From positions 5,084,001 to 5,148,000 of the forward strand of contig NZ_CP095078.1 of the NCBI RefSeq assembly GCF_022919075.1: 64,000 nucleotides of DNA, in the 5' to 3' direction. Position numbers and translations under genes: made by a program. This DNA is from Nocardioides sp. W7. Its GTDB lineage: Bacteria; Actinomycetota; Actinomycetes; Propionibacteriales; Nocardioidaceae. Each line of letters opens with the position of its first letter. Positions within the stretch are counted from its first letter, which is position 1. The notes beneath the pieces were generated by a model that did not search any database, was not told the DNA's origin, and saw nothing but the letters and a program-made list of their open reading frames with translations. Shown in pieces: positions 43,908-52,284 of this stretch.

Positions 43908-44360
43908 GTGGACAGGCCCGGCACCCGACCCCCGGAGCGGAAGCGGCGCACCCGCGACCGCCGCGGACGCGGCATGCGCGGTCCCGGCGTCCTGCCTCAG
44001 CACCCCGGGACTCCCGCGCTGCGGACCGGGCGGGAGCGCTTCGACGATCTCGTCCTCGGCATCGTGACCGAGGTCGACGGTCGCTGGCAGGACCGCCTCG
44101 GGCTGGTGGAGTACGCCGTCGAGGACACCCCGCAGGTGCCCGACGACTGGGACTCCGCCACCGTGCCGCTGTCGTCCCTGGTGCGCGGCACGGGCGGCGA
44201 CCCGACCCGGCTGGTGCTGTTCCGCCGGCCGATCGAGCACCGCTGCGAGACCCGCAGCGACCTGGAGGCGCTGGTCCTCACCCTGGTGGTCGAGCAGGTC
44301 GCGGAGCTGCTCGGCATCGACGCCTCCGAGGTCGACCCGCGCTACGAGGGCGACGACTGA
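43908..44360 (+). CDS. Metallopeptidase-family protein without zinc motif
   Basis: A 150-residue protein matching the zincin-like DUF1025/PF06262 family (Rv3259 position). After an Arg/Pro-rich N-terminus come RERFDDLVLGIVTEVDGRW, VEYAVEDTPQVP, LVLFRRPIEHRC and ALVLTLVVEQVAELLGIDASEVDPRYE. In catalytic relatives the last segment carries HExxH; here it reads VEQVA, so both zinc-ligand His are missing. This copy is therefore probably non-catalytic. The stop lies two nt from the stop of the convergent DUF5719 gene. The GTG start is leaderless (TAGGCT six nt upstream). Confidence 0.8.
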   Translation: MDRPGTRPPERKRRTRDRRGRGMRGPGVLPQHPGTPALRTGRERFDDLVLGIVTEVDGRWQDRLGLVEYAVEDTPQVPDDWDSATVPLSSLVRGTGGDPTRLVLFRRPIEHRCETRSDLEALVLTLVVEQVAELLGIDASEVDPRYEGDD

Positions 44361-44365
44361 CGTCA
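44358..44365. other. TGACGTCA palindrome containing two convergent stop codons
   Basis: TGA (plus, 44358-44360) and TCA (the minus-strand TGA, 44363-44365) form the 8-bp palindrome TGACGTCA. No space remains for a separate terminator between these genes. Confidence 0.7.
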
Positions 44366-45742
44366 GGGCAGTCCGGGCCCGACCTGCGGGACCAGCCCGG
44401 CGGAGGTCAGGTCGTGCAGCCGGAGCACGGTCGAGCCGGTGCCGGTCACCAGCACGGCGCCGAGCACCGAGACGCGCCGCGGCGTCACCTCGACGACGAC
44501 GGCGCTCGACGGCAGGTCGAGGGTGCCGCCCGCGCCAGGGGTCACCTCGACCTTCTCCCGCGCGACCTCGCGGCCCTCGGCGTCGCGGGCGACCACGCCG
44601 ACCACCCCGACGCCCGAGGCGTCGGCCAGCTGCAGCTGCTTGCGCCCCTCGGGCACGACCGCGACCGTCCGAGCGGTCACGGGCTCCGCGGGCATGGCGT
44701 GGGAGACGTCGCGCCGCACCACGCTCCGCAGGCTGGCCGTCACCGGGCCGGTGGCGCTGACCTGGACGCCGTACGTCCCGTCCGCCGTGGCGGTCCCCAG
44801 CTGCTCGGAGAGCGTGACCCGGGTCGTGGACCGCGGGGCGATCCGCACCTCCTCCAGGCCCTGGGGGGCGAAGACCGAGTCGGCGGTGACGAACCGCAGC
44901 TCGGCGCGGAGCTCGTCCTCGCCGGGGTTGGCCAGCACCAGACTGCGTCGGCCCGCCCCGGACGGCACGCCGAGGAGCGTGCTCGTCGGCTGCGCCTCGG
45001 CCTGGCCTCCGAGCCAATCGGTGGTCGGCTCCGCCGAGCCGAGCCGGTCGTCGGTGTCCTCGACCGAGGCGGTGAGGCGACCACGGGTCGTCGTGACCTG
45101 CAGCGCGAGCTCGCCCTCCTGCGGAAGCAGGCTCCCCAGCTCCAGGCGCCGGGTCGCACTCCCCGGGACGAGCACGCCGCGCAGCTCGGGCGCGTCGACC
45201 GCACCGGCGCTGCCGAGTACGACGACGTCGGCCACCGCGGGTCCGGTGTTGGGATTGACCAGCTCCAGCACCGAGGAGTGCCGGGCGCCGGCGCCGACGC
45301 CGGTGAACCACTGCTCGGCGATCGGCCGAGGACATTCCGTGGCGGCCAGCGGCGTCGTACCGCTGCGGCCGGCGACCAGGCCCGGCGCGAGGTCCCCGGT
45401 GGCCCGGACGACGGCCGACCCGCTCACCTCGAGCTGCGCGGAGCGACCGGCCTCCAGGGTGGCCTGGTCCTCGCCGATGCTCACCTCGCCGGCGGCGTCG
45501 TCGGCGTTGGCGACCCGGACGCTCGGCGCGCCGGGCAGGCCGGTGGGACAGCCCAGGGTCGCGCTCGTCAGGCCGGTGGTCGTGGGTGGGCGCTGCGATC
45601 GCTCGACGGGCTCGGTGCCGGCCACGGCCAGCAGCGCCAGGACGAGCACGGGGAGCAGCACCGCGAGCAGCACGGTGACGTCGACGCGTCGACCGGACGA
45701 GCTCGACCGACTGCGGCGGCCGGGAGCGGGAGCGTCGGTCAC
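44363..45742 (-). CDS. DUF5719 secreted/membrane-anchored protein
   Basis: A 459-residue protein. A Ser/Arg-rich cytosolic start is followed by one TM anchor (VTVLLAVLLPVLVLALLAVAG, ~22-42). The long extracytoplasmic region is made of beta-rich repeats with NADDAAGEVSIGED, LELVNPNTGPAVADVVVLG, LVLANPGEDELRAELRFV and similar Ig-like or jelly-roll elements. It is the DUF5719 family, found with giant GT2 proteins in actinobacteria; no activity is known. The GTG start overlaps the GT2 stop (GTGA, 45739-45742), so the two are coupled and probably act together at the cell surface. Confidence 0.82.
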   Translation of the reverse strand: MTDAPAPGRRSRSSSSGRRVDVTVLLAVLLPVLVLALLAVAGTEPVERSQRPPTTTGLTSATLGCPTGLPGAPSVRVANADDAAGEVSIGEDQATLEAGRSAQLEVSGSAVVRATGDLAPGLVAGRSGTTPLAATECPRPIAEQWFTGVGAGARHSSVLELVNPNTGPAVADVVVLGSAGAVDAPELRGVLVPGSATRRLELGSLLPQEGELALQVTTTRGRLTASVEDTDDRLGSAEPTTDWLGGQAEAQPTSTLLGVPSGAGRRSLVLANPGEDELRAELRFVTADSVFAPQGLEEVRIAPRSTTRVTLSEQLGTATADGTYGVQVSATGPVTASLRSVVRRDVSHAMPAEPVTARTVAVVPEGRKQLQLADASGVGVVGVVARDAEGREVAREKVEVTPGAGGTLDLPSSAVVVEVTPRRVSVLGAVLVTGTGSTVLRLHDLTSAGLVPQVGPGLP

Positions 45743-48621
45743 GGCTGCCTCCTCCAGTCCGTGGTGGGGGCGCAGAGGACGAGGACGACGACGATCGCGA
45801 GCCCCTGGACGACCAGCAGCACCACCCGCAGCCAGGAGCGGGGTCCGGCGACGGCCTCGGGGTCGAGGGCCTGCTCGACCTGCCAGGCCCGCGTCGACCG
45901 GTTCTCGGCGCTGGCCTGCACGAGGCCGGCGGTCGCGTCGAGGGCGCCGGCGACCTCGGGGTCGGCCGGGCTCGGCAGCACGACGTACTCGATCCCGTAG
46001 TCGGCGAGCGCGGCGACCTCGGTGCCGGTGGGCCGGGAGACCAGGGTGCGGACCACCTGGGTCAGCTCGTCGTCCTCGGGCGTCAGGGCGAGCACCTCGT
46101 CCTCGCCGAGGGTCACCCCGTCGCCGCGTCGTACGACGTAGTCGAGGCCGGTCGCCACGTCGCCGCGGACCACGAGGATCCCGTGCTCGGGGCCCGTCTG
46201 CGAGCTCTGGACCATGTACGCCGGGATGCCACCCTCGGCCTCGGTGCTCAGCTCGTCGTGACCGCCGGCCGCGAACCAGCCGAGGCCGACCAGCGGGACG
46301 AGCGCCGCCGCGACCGCGAGCACGGCCGTCGCGACGCGGGCGAGCATCGGCCAGCCGTCGCGGCGGGCCGCGAGCACCAGGCCCTGACCGCCGAGGGTCG
46401 CCGCCACGATCATGATGCCCTGCAGCATCAGCAGGGGGAAGCCGGTGGCCGCGGGCGCGGAGATCGCGGCCAGGTCGAGCGTGATCGTGGACAGGACGGC
46501 GGTGGTCGCGGCGGTGACGAGCGCGACGACCCAGCAGACCAGCACGGGGATCCGGGTCGCCCGGGGCACCAGGGCCAGGACGGCGAGGACGGGGAGCACC
46601 AGGCCCGCCCAGGCGGGCGCGCCGAGCTCGTGGAACCGGCCCGCCAGCAGGTCGAGGCCGGACGCGGTGAGGCCGGGGAGCCGGCCGGTGTCGAGCAGCA
46701 GGCCCTCCGCGGCGCGCTCCAGCACCGCCGGGATCCACCACGGCGCGAGCAGCACCGGCACGATCCCGACCGCGGTGGCGGGCGGCCCCCAGACCGACCG
46801 GTCCCGGACGGCCGAGCGGACCACGAGCGTCGCGGTCGCGACCACGACGAGGCCGACGACCACGGCGAGCAGCCAGGCGACCGAGGCGAAGGCCGACACG
46901 CCGGCCAGCAGGAGGCCGACGCGCCAGGCGGCACGCCACCGGCGGTCGGCGTCCGGGTCGGCGAAGCCGAGCGCGGCGTGGACCAGCCAGGGCAGCAGCG
47001 CGCCGGCGACGACCAGGCCCAGCCGGCCGTCGCCCCAGGCGCCGCTCACCGCCGGCACCAGGGCGTACGACGTCGCGCCCCACAGGATCAGCCAGCGCGG
47101 CGCACCCTGCGGCGAGACCAGGCGGCCCACCACCCGGAGCAGCCGCCAGGCGCCCCAGAGCGCGACCGGTACGGCGAGCAGCAGCACCGCGCTCACTGCG
47201 GCACCGGCACTGCCGAGCAGCAGCGTGGCGAGCAGCGCCAGCGGCAGGACGTACGCCGGGGCGGGGACCGCGGTGCCGATGCCGAGCGGGTGCCAGGTGG
47301 CCAGGTGCAGGTCCCACCAGTCGCCGGCGGAGTCCGGCGCCGGGGAGAGTCCGCCGCCGGAGACCCGGCCGACGGCCTCGCGAGCCGCGACCAGCGCGAT
47401 CACGACGAAGACGGTCAGCAGCAGCGCGACCGGGTTGGTGAAGAAGCGGGCGACCAGGCCGGTGTCCTCCCCCAGCGCGTCCTCGTCGTCCACCGCGACC
47501 CGCCGGGCCGCGAACGAGGAGGGGTCCGCCTCCGCCTGGGCGGCGCGCCGACGCTCCGCGACGTCGGCCGCCTGGTCGGTCGCCGCGGCGAGCAGGTCGC
47601 CGAGGAAGTCGAGGCCGTGCCGATAGGGCAGCCACCAGGGCGCGAGGAGCCGGCGTACCTCCTCGTGCTCGGCGACCCGTCCGGCCCGGCGCGACCTCCG
47701 GGCGGCGCGCAGCTCACCGGGACGGGAGTAGACCGAGACCAGCGCCGCGAGCTCGTCGAGCGCCTGGCCGACCGAGCGGACGAGCAGGAAGCCCAGCACC
47801 CGCAGGACCGTCCCGAGCGCCAGCCGCACGACCTGGAACGGCAGCGCGCGCCCGGGTGCGTTCGCCAGCAGCGTCCACAGCGCGGCCCGACGCTCCTGGT
47901 AGTGGGTGTGCCGCCCGGTCAGCGGCGTACGCCGGACCCCGCGGTGGGCGGCCTCGGCGTGGAAGACCACGGCCTGCGGCACCACGAGGGTGCGGTGCCC
48001 GGCCTGCGCGGCCCGCCAGCCGAGGTCGAGGTCGTTGCCGAACATCGGCAGGTGCGGGTCGAGCCCCCCGAGTGCCTCCAGCACCGACCGGCGCACCAGC
48101 AGGCCGGCGGTGTTGACGGCCAGCACCGTGCGGACCTCGTCGTGCTGGCCCTGGTCGTACTCGCCGCGCTCCAGCCCGGTCTCCCGGCGCCCGGTCGCCG
48201 AGATCGTGACGCCCAGCTCCAGCAGTCGGCGCAGCGAGGGCCACTCGCGCAGCTTCGGGCCGAGCAGGTCGGCGCCGGGGTCCTCGTCGGCGGCCGCGAG
48301 GAGCGCCTGGAGGCAGGTCGGATCCGGGTTGCTGTCGTCGTGGAGCAGCCAGACCCACTCGGGTCCGTCCCCGTCGACCGGCCCGAGCGCGTCGAGCCCC
48401 AGCCGGACGGCCTCGGGGTACGACGTGCCGCCGCCGACGCGTCGTACGGCACCGAAGGCCTGCTCGACCAGGTCGGCGCTCTCGTCCTTGCTGCCGGTGT
48501 CGATCGCGACGACGCGGTCCACCGGGACGGTCTGGCTGCGGATCCCGTCGACGACGGCCGGCAGCCAGCGGGCACCGTCGTGGCTGACCAGCAGCACGGC
48601 GACGGAGCGAGGACCAGGCAC
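45739..48621 (-). CDS. Giant membrane glycosyltransferase (GT2)
   Basis: A 960-residue protein. The N-terminal GT2 domain (~5-260) has VLLVSHDGARWLPAVVDGI, VVAIDTGSKDESADLV, WLLHDDSNPDP (DxD-like) and MFGNDLDLGWRAAQAGH. A helical linker follows, then ~12 TM segments from ~395 to 740 with GT-C-like loops (LAPWWIPAVLERAAEGLL). An extracytoplasmic domain near 760-920 has IEYVVLPSPAD. A final TM (LRVVLLVVQGLAIVVVLVLC) precedes WRRQP. It probably assembles and elongates a surface glycan across the membrane. Coupled to DUF5719; the GTG start has TAGGGT eight nt upstream. Confidence 0.88.
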   Translation of the reverse strand: MPGPRSVAVLLVSHDGARWLPAVVDGIRSQTVPVDRVVAIDTGSKDESADLVEQAFGAVRRVGGGTSYPEAVRLGLDALGPVDGDGPEWVWLLHDDSNPDPTCLQALLAAADEDPGADLLGPKLREWPSLRRLLELGVTISATGRRETGLERGEYDQGQHDEVRTVLAVNTAGLLVRRSVLEALGGLDPHLPMFGNDLDLGWRAAQAGHRTLVVPQAVVFHAEAAHRGVRRTPLTGRHTHYQERRAALWTLLANAPGRALPFQVVRLALGTVLRVLGFLLVRSVGQALDELAALVSVYSRPGELRAARRSRRAGRVAEHEEVRRLLAPWWLPYRHGLDFLGDLLAAATDQAADVAERRRAAQAEADPSSFAARRVAVDDEDALGEDTGLVARFFTNPVALLLTVFVVIALVAAREAVGRVSGGGLSPAPDSAGDWWDLHLATWHPLGIGTAVPAPAYVLPLALLATLLLGSAGAAVSAVLLLAVPVALWGAWRLLRVVGRLVSPQGAPRWLILWGATSYALVPAVSGAWGDGRLGLVVAGALLPWLVHAALGFADPDADRRWRAAWRVGLLLAGVSAFASVAWLLAVVVGLVVVATATLVVRSAVRDRSVWGPPATAVGIVPVLLAPWWIPAVLERAAEGLLLDTGRLPGLTASGLDLLAGRFHELGAPAWAGLVLPVLAVLALVPRATRIPVLVCWVVALVTAATTAVLSTITLDLAAISAPAATGFPLLMLQGIMIVAATLGGQGLVLAARRDGWPMLARVATAVLAVAAALVPLVGLGWFAAGGHDELSTEAEGGIPAYMVQSSQTGPEHGILVVRGDVATGLDYVVRRGDGVTLGEDEVLALTPEDDELTQVVRTLVSRPTGTEVAALADYGIEYVVLPSPADPEVAGALDATAGLVQASAENRSTRAWQVEQALDPEAVAGPRSWLRVVLLVVQGLAIVVVLVLCAPTTDWRRQP

Positions 48622-48629
48622 GGTCCCCG

Positions 48630-48635
48630 ACCCTA
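48630..48635 (-). promoter_or_regulatory. -10 box for leaderless giant GT2 gene
   Basis: TAGGGT on the minus strand ends eight nt before the GTG at 48621. Confidence 0.55.
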
Positions 48636-48661
48636 GAGGGTCCGAGAAGGGACCCCGAAAT

Positions 48662-48698
48662 GAGAGAAGGCCCCGGGCTTCGACCGGGGCTTCCTCTC
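48662..48698 (-). terminator. whiB terminator hairpin
   Basis: Imperfect arms (48662-48676 and 48684-48698, core CCCCGG/CCGGGG) surround a 7-nt loop and end 10 nt beyond the whiB stop. A short T-run follows on the minus strand. Confidence 0.65.
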
Positions 48699-48707
48699 AG
48701 GTGGTGC

Positions 48708-48965
48708 TCAGACTGCGCGCTTCTTCAGCTTGCGTCGCTCCCGCTCGGAGAGCCCGCCCCAGATGCCGAAACGCTCGTCGTTCATCAGTGCGGACTCCAA
48801 GCAGTCGTCGCGCACCTCGCAGGTGAGGCAGACCTTCTTGGCCTCCCTCGTCGATCCTCCCTTTTCGGGGAAGAACGCTTCGGGATCGGTCTGAGCGCAC
48901 AGGGCGCGCTCCTGCCATCCCGCTTCTTCCTCGGCGTCCCCGTCGAGGAGAAAAAGTTCTCTCAC
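48708..48965 (-). CDS. whiB: WhiB-family iron-sulfur regulator (WhiB2/WblE-like)
   Basis: An 85-residue Wbl protein. The four cluster Cys are in ERALCAQTDPEAFFPEKGG (Cys1) and KKVCLTCEVRDDCLESAL (Cys2-4). GIWGGLSERERRKLKKR is the G(V/I)WGG turn and basic tail. Sequence and position (beside fbiA, near manB) fit WhiB2/WblE, a regulator of division and redox response that works with sigma factor. GTG at 48965 follows AGGGG/GAGGG and gives normal Wbl length; an ATG at 49019 would add 18 residues. The promoter is at 49038-49067. Confidence 0.93.
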   Translation of the reverse strand: MRELFLLDGDAEEEAGWQERALCAQTDPEAFFPEKGGSTREAKKVCLTCEVRDDCLESALMNDERFGIWGGLSERERRKLKKRAV

Positions 48966-49037
48966 GGCCCTCGCCCCTTCTTCGTCGACCCAGCGACCCG
49001 GTCCTGCCCGACCCAACATCCTCACAACACTGGTGGA

Positions 49038-49067
49038 ATTACATGCCTGTCGTACCCACTTAGTCAA
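49038..49067 (-). promoter_or_regulatory. whiB promoter (-35 TTGACT, -10 TGTAAT)
   Basis: On the minus strand, TTGACT (49062-49067) is followed after 18 nt by TGTAAT (49038-49043). It is one of the few near-consensus -35/-10 pairs here and predicts a ~65-nt leader to the GTG at 48965. Confidence 0.65.
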
Positions 49068-49161
49068 GCGCGCATCTGGTATGGCCGTCACCGGCCCGGA
49101 CCCTCGTCCCGGTGCTGGTCCCGGCACGGTGGGCGACGACGCGGTGAGGGAGAGTAGGCGC

Positions 49162-50160
49162 ATGCAGAACATCACGGTCCTGTCCGGGGGCATGGGCGGC
49201 GCCCGATTCCTGCAGGGGCTCCTCCACGGCATCGCCTCCGGGACGCTCCCCGGTGTCGCCGCCGACGCCACGGTGACGGTGGTCGCCAACACCGCCGACG
49301 ACCTGTGGGTGCACGGTCTGAAGGTCTGTCCCGACCTCGACACCGTCATGTACACCCTCGGCGACGGCATCGACCTCGAGCGGGGCTGGGGCCGGCGCGA
49401 GGAGACCTGGAGCGTCAAGACCGAGCTGGCCGAGTACGGCGTCGAGCCGACCTGGTTCGGGCTCGGCGACCGGGACGTCGCGACCCACCTGGTCCGCACC
49501 CAGATGCTCGAGGCCGGCTTCCCGCTCTCCCAGGTCACCGAGGCGCTGTGCCGACGGTGGCAGCCCGGGGTCACCCTGCTGCCGATGACCGACGACCGGG
49601 TCGAGACCCACGTCGCGATCGCCGATCCCGAGTCCCCCAGCGGCCGCCGGGTCATCCACTTCCAGGAGTACTGGGTCCGGCTGCGGGCGTCGGTCCCGGC
49701 CGAGGCCGTGATCGTGGTCGGGCTCGACGACGCGACCCCCGGCCCCGGCGTGATCGACGCGATCACCGACGCCGACCTGGTCGTGCTGCCGCCGTCCAAC
49801 CCGGTCGTCAGCGTCGGCACCATCCTCGGCGTGCCGCGGGTGCGCGAGGCGCTCACCGCCACCAGTGCGCCGGTGGTGGGTCTGTCCCCCATCGTCGGCG
49901 GGAGCCACGTGCGGGGCATGGCCGAGCAGCTGCTCACCTCGATCGGCGTCGAGGTCAGCGCGGCCGGCGTCGGCCTGCACTACGGCGCGCGCTCGGCCGG
50001 CGGGCTCCTCGACGGCTGGCTCGTCGACGAGCGCGACGCCGAGCAGCTGGGCCGGCTGCACGAGGCCGGGCTGGCCGCGGCCGCCGTACCCCTGATGATG
50101 ACCGACCACGACGCCACCGCGGCGATGGCGAGCGCCGCGATCGAGCTGGTCCGCCGGTGA
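49162..50160 (+). CDS. fbiA: 2-phospho-L-lactate transferase FbiA
   Basis: A 332-residue CofD/FbiA enzyme of coenzyme F420 synthesis. It joins the lactyl/PEP-derived phospho moiety to the deazaflavin Fo. Motifs: ITVLSGGMGGARFLQGL at the N-terminus, NTADDLWVHGLKVCPDLDTVMYTL (~48-70), LGDRDVATHLVRTQ and LPPSNPVVSVGTILGVP (~212). Full family length. ATG at 49162 is seven nt after GGGAGAG; the upstream extension is rejected. It is coupled to fbiB (GTGA) and divergent from whiB, as in M. tuberculosis Rv3260c-Rv3262. Confidence 0.95.
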   Translation: MQNITVLSGGMGGARFLQGLLHGIASGTLPGVAADATVTVVANTADDLWVHGLKVCPDLDTVMYTLGDGIDLERGWGRREETWSVKTELAEYGVEPTWFGLGDRDVATHLVRTQMLEAGFPLSQVTEALCRRWQPGVTLLPMTDDRVETHVAIADPESPSGRRVIHFQEYWVRLRASVPAEAVIVVGLDDATPGPGVIDAITDADLVVLPPSNPVVSVGTILGVPRVREALTATSAPVVGLSPIVGGSHVRGMAEQLLTSIGVEVSAAGVGLHYGARSAGGLLDGWLVDERDAEQLGRLHEAGLAAAAVPLMMTDHDATAAMASAAIELVRR

Positions 50161-51119
50161 ATCGACTCGAGGTCCTCTCGCCCGACGGCGTCCCGGAGGT
50201 CCGCGCCGGCGACGACCTGGCGACGCTGCTGCTCGGTGCGCTCGCCGACGACGGCGTCGGGCTGGCCGACGGTGACGTCGTCGTCGTCACCAGCAAGGTC
50301 GTGAGCAAGTCCGAGGGCCGGGTCCGCAGCGGCGACCGCGAGGACGCGATCGCCGCCGAGACGGTCCGGGTCGTCGCCCGCCGCGGGCCGACGACCATCG
50401 TCCGGACCCGGCACGGCCTGACCATGGCCGCCGCCGGCATCGACGCCTCGAACGTCGAGCTCGGCTCGATCGTGCTGCTCCCGGAGGACCCCGACGCTTC
50501 GGCCCGGGCGCTGCGCGCCACCCTGCGCGAGCGGACCGGTCGCAACGTCGGCGTGATCGTCACCGACACCGCCGGGCGCGCCTGGCGCGAGGGACAGACC
50601 GACATCGCGGTCGGCGCCGCGGGGCTGCTGGTCGCCGAGGAGTACGCCGGCCGCACCGACCCGCACGGCAACCCGCTGGCCGTTACCGCGCCCGCCGTCG
50701 CCGACGAGCTGGCCGGTGCGGCCGAGCTCGCGCAGGGCAAGCTCGCCGGCCGGCCGTTCGCGCTGGTCCGCGGGCGCGCCGACCTGGTGCTGGCGCCGGG
50801 CGACGACGGGCCGGGCGCGGTGGCCCTGGTCCGGGCCGAGGGCGGCGACCTGTTCGGCTTCGGTGCCCGCGAGGCGGTGGTCCGCGCCCTGGTCGGGGAG
50901 CCGGCCGACCGGACGCCGTTCGGGGCGCCGGCGAGCGCCGAGGAGCTGGCCGACGCGCTGCGGCTCGTCACCGGAGCCGTCGTACGCCCGGCCGACGGCG
51001 GGCTGCACATCGAGGCACCTGGCGACGGTGCCGTGGCGGTCCTGGCGTTCGCGCACGGCTGGGTGGTCCGTACCAGCGACGGCTCGTCCGTTGCACATCT
51101 CCTACCGCTGGGTCCGTAG
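50157..51119 (+). CDS. fbiB: Coenzyme F420:L-glutamate ligase FbiB, short form
   Basis: A 320-residue protein. The N-terminal ~245 residues form the F420-gamma-glutamyl ligase domain: GDVVVVTSKVVSKSEGRVR, VRTRHGLTMAAAGIDASN, NVGVIVTDTAGRAWREGQTDIAVG and ELAQGKLAGRPFALVRG. It adds glutamates to F420-0. M. tuberculosis FbiB (about 448 residues) carries a C-terminal nitroreductase-like domain that reduces dehydro-F420; here only ~75 unrelated residues follow, so that activity must be elsewhere or absent. The GTG start overlaps the fbiA stop. Confidence 0.9.
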   Translation: MNRLEVLSPDGVPEVRAGDDLATLLLGALADDGVGLADGDVVVVTSKVVSKSEGRVRSGDREDAIAAETVRVVARRGPTTIVRTRHGLTMAAAGIDASNVELGSIVLLPEDPDASARALRATLRERTGRNVGVIVTDTAGRAWREGQTDIAVGAAGLLVAEEYAGRTDPHGNPLAVTAPAVADELAGAAELAQGKLAGRPFALVRGRADLVLAPGDDGPGAVALVRAEGGDLFGFGAREAVVRALVGEPADRTPFGAPASAEELADALRLVTGAVVRPADGGLHIEAPGDGAVAVLAFAHGWVVRTSDGSSVAHLLPLGP

Positions 51120-51122
51120 ACT
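51117..51122 (+). promoter_or_regulatory. -10 box of DUF3105 gene, overlapping fbiB stop
   Basis: TAGACT includes the fbiB TAG. A TTGCAC at 51091-51096 is 20 nt upstream, longer than ideal. It predicts a ~65-nt leader to the GTG at 51195. Confidence 0.4.
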
Positions 51123-51194
51123 CCCGCCTGGACCCCACCGCGGCAACGCCTGGACGTCCCTGTGCCGCCCACCGACCGCGAGGAATGCTCAGCC

Positions 51195-51962
51195 GTGGCC
51201 AAGACCCCGAAGTCCGCCAAGTCCGACCGCCAGGCGGTCATCGACGACATCCGCAAGAAGCAGAAGGGCGCCGAGAAGCGCCGGGGCTTCGCGATCGTAG
51301 GAGTCTGCGCCGCCGTCGCACTTCTCATCATCGGCGCCGCCGCGTACGGCCCACTGAAGGACAAGTGGGACGAGCGCGAGTACTCCGACGTCGCGCTCAA
51401 CGAGATCGGCGTGGCGGCCGACACCTGCCAGGAGATCACGACGGTGAGCGCGGTGGGCTCCGGCGACCACGTCCAGGAGACCCAGCAGGTCACCTACGAC
51501 CACTCCCCGCCGGCGTTCGGTGCGCACTGGAACGCGATCGGCTCGCCCGCGCCGTTCGAGCGGAAGTTCTACACCGAGGAGGACCGCCCCGAGCTGGAGT
51601 CCCTGGTGCACAACCTGGAGCACGGCTACAACATCATCTGGTACGACGACACGATCGCCGCCGACGACGACGCCATCAAGGACCTGCGCGCCATCGCGAA
51701 GAAGTACGCCGGCACCGGCAACTTCCGCCAGAAGGTCATCGTCGCCCCGTTCACCAAGGACGACGACAAGGAGAGCGCCGGGGACTTCCCGAAGGGCCAG
51801 CACATCGCCTTCACGCACTGGTCCGTCGGTGGGGTCGGCGCGGCCGACACCACCAAGCAGGTCGGTGTCTGGCAGTACTGCGGCAAGGTCTCCGGCGCCG
51901 CCTTCGAGAAGTTCACGATCGACTACCCGTACCTCGACTCCCCCGAGCCGAACGTCATGTAG
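51195..51962 (+). CDS. DUF3105 membrane-anchored protein
   Basis: A 255-residue protein. A charged cytosolic segment (AKTPKSAKSDRQAVIDDIRKKQKGAEKRRG) is followed by one TM (FAIVGVCAAVALLIIGAAAYG, ~33-53) and an extracytoplasmic DUF3105 domain. The domain signatures are YDHSPPAFGAHWNAIG (~108), the LVHNLEHGYNIIWYDD helix-turn (~135) and FTHWSVGGVG. His/Glu/Asp clusters (HNLEHGY) suggest metal binding; no function is established. The GTG start has AGGA ten nt upstream. A perfect 20-bp hairpin follows. Confidence 0.85.
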   Translation: MAKTPKSAKSDRQAVIDDIRKKQKGAEKRRGFAIVGVCAAVALLIIGAAAYGPLKDKWDEREYSDVALNEIGVAADTCQEITTVSAVGSGDHVQETQQVTYDHSPPAFGAHWNAIGSPAPFERKFYTEEDRPELESLVHNLEHGYNIIWYDDTIAADDDAIKDLRAIAKKYAGTGNFRQKVIVAPFTKDDDKESAGDFPKGQHIAFTHWSVGGVGAADTTKQVGVWQYCGKVSGAAFEKFTIDYPYLDSPEPNVM

Positions 51963-51979
51963 CTCGCGAGACGGTCTGC

Positions 51980-52022
51980 CGACGAACGGCCCCGGTGGCG
52001 ATGCCACCGGGGCCGTTCGTCG
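51980..52022 (+). terminator. Strong terminator hairpin after DUF3105 gene
   Basis: A perfect 20-bp stem (51980-51999 with 52003-52022) closes a GAT loop, 18 nt after the stop. Confidence 0.9.
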
Positions 52023-52063
52023 CTTGAGGGGTGCTCGCTGGGTTCGTCGCGGCAGGCTCGGCA

Positions 52064-52163
52064 GTCGCAGCTTCATCACGGTATGCAGGTGAGTTCGCAC
52101 CTCCCATGGTGGGTACACCGTGGGAACCGCAGGCTCGTCTGCATACCGTGATGAGCCTGCGAC
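52064..52163. repeat. Hairpin element, left copy, upstream of AbiEi gene
   Basis: Terminal arms CATCACGGTATGCAG (52074-52088) and their exact complement (52139-52153) are extended outward by GTCGCAG/CTGCGAC. Inside is a second hairpin TCCCATGGTG-GGTA-CACCGTGGGA. The whole 100 nt folds into one long imperfect stem. A copy with 6 differences over ~94 nt, in the same orientation, lies at 53262-53355. The element ends 121 nt before the AbiEi-type start. Confidence 0.88.
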
Positions 52164-52284
52164 TCCTGGTGCGCAGCTCCCTCCGCCGGACCATCTCTCG
52201 CCCACAGGCTCCCCCCGGGCCTCGATCTCCACAGGCGAGCTCGAGCGGCGCGTCGAGAAGGGCGATCTGCCCCACGCTCGACCC

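Noticed and set aside
46183..48636. Very long plus-strand open frame opposite the giant GT2 gene
   Set aside because: Composition (Arg/Gln/Gly/His-rich, no domain) is that of an antisense frame in GC-rich DNA; the minus-strand product has clear domains. The same applies to other long antisense frames, for example opposite mtrB and secA.
48966..49019. WhiB start at the ATG at 49019
   Set aside because: It would give an 18-residue extension absent from WhiB2/WblE proteins, with GAGG abutting the ATG; the GTG at 48965 has better-placed Shine-Dalgarno sequence. Not fully excluded.
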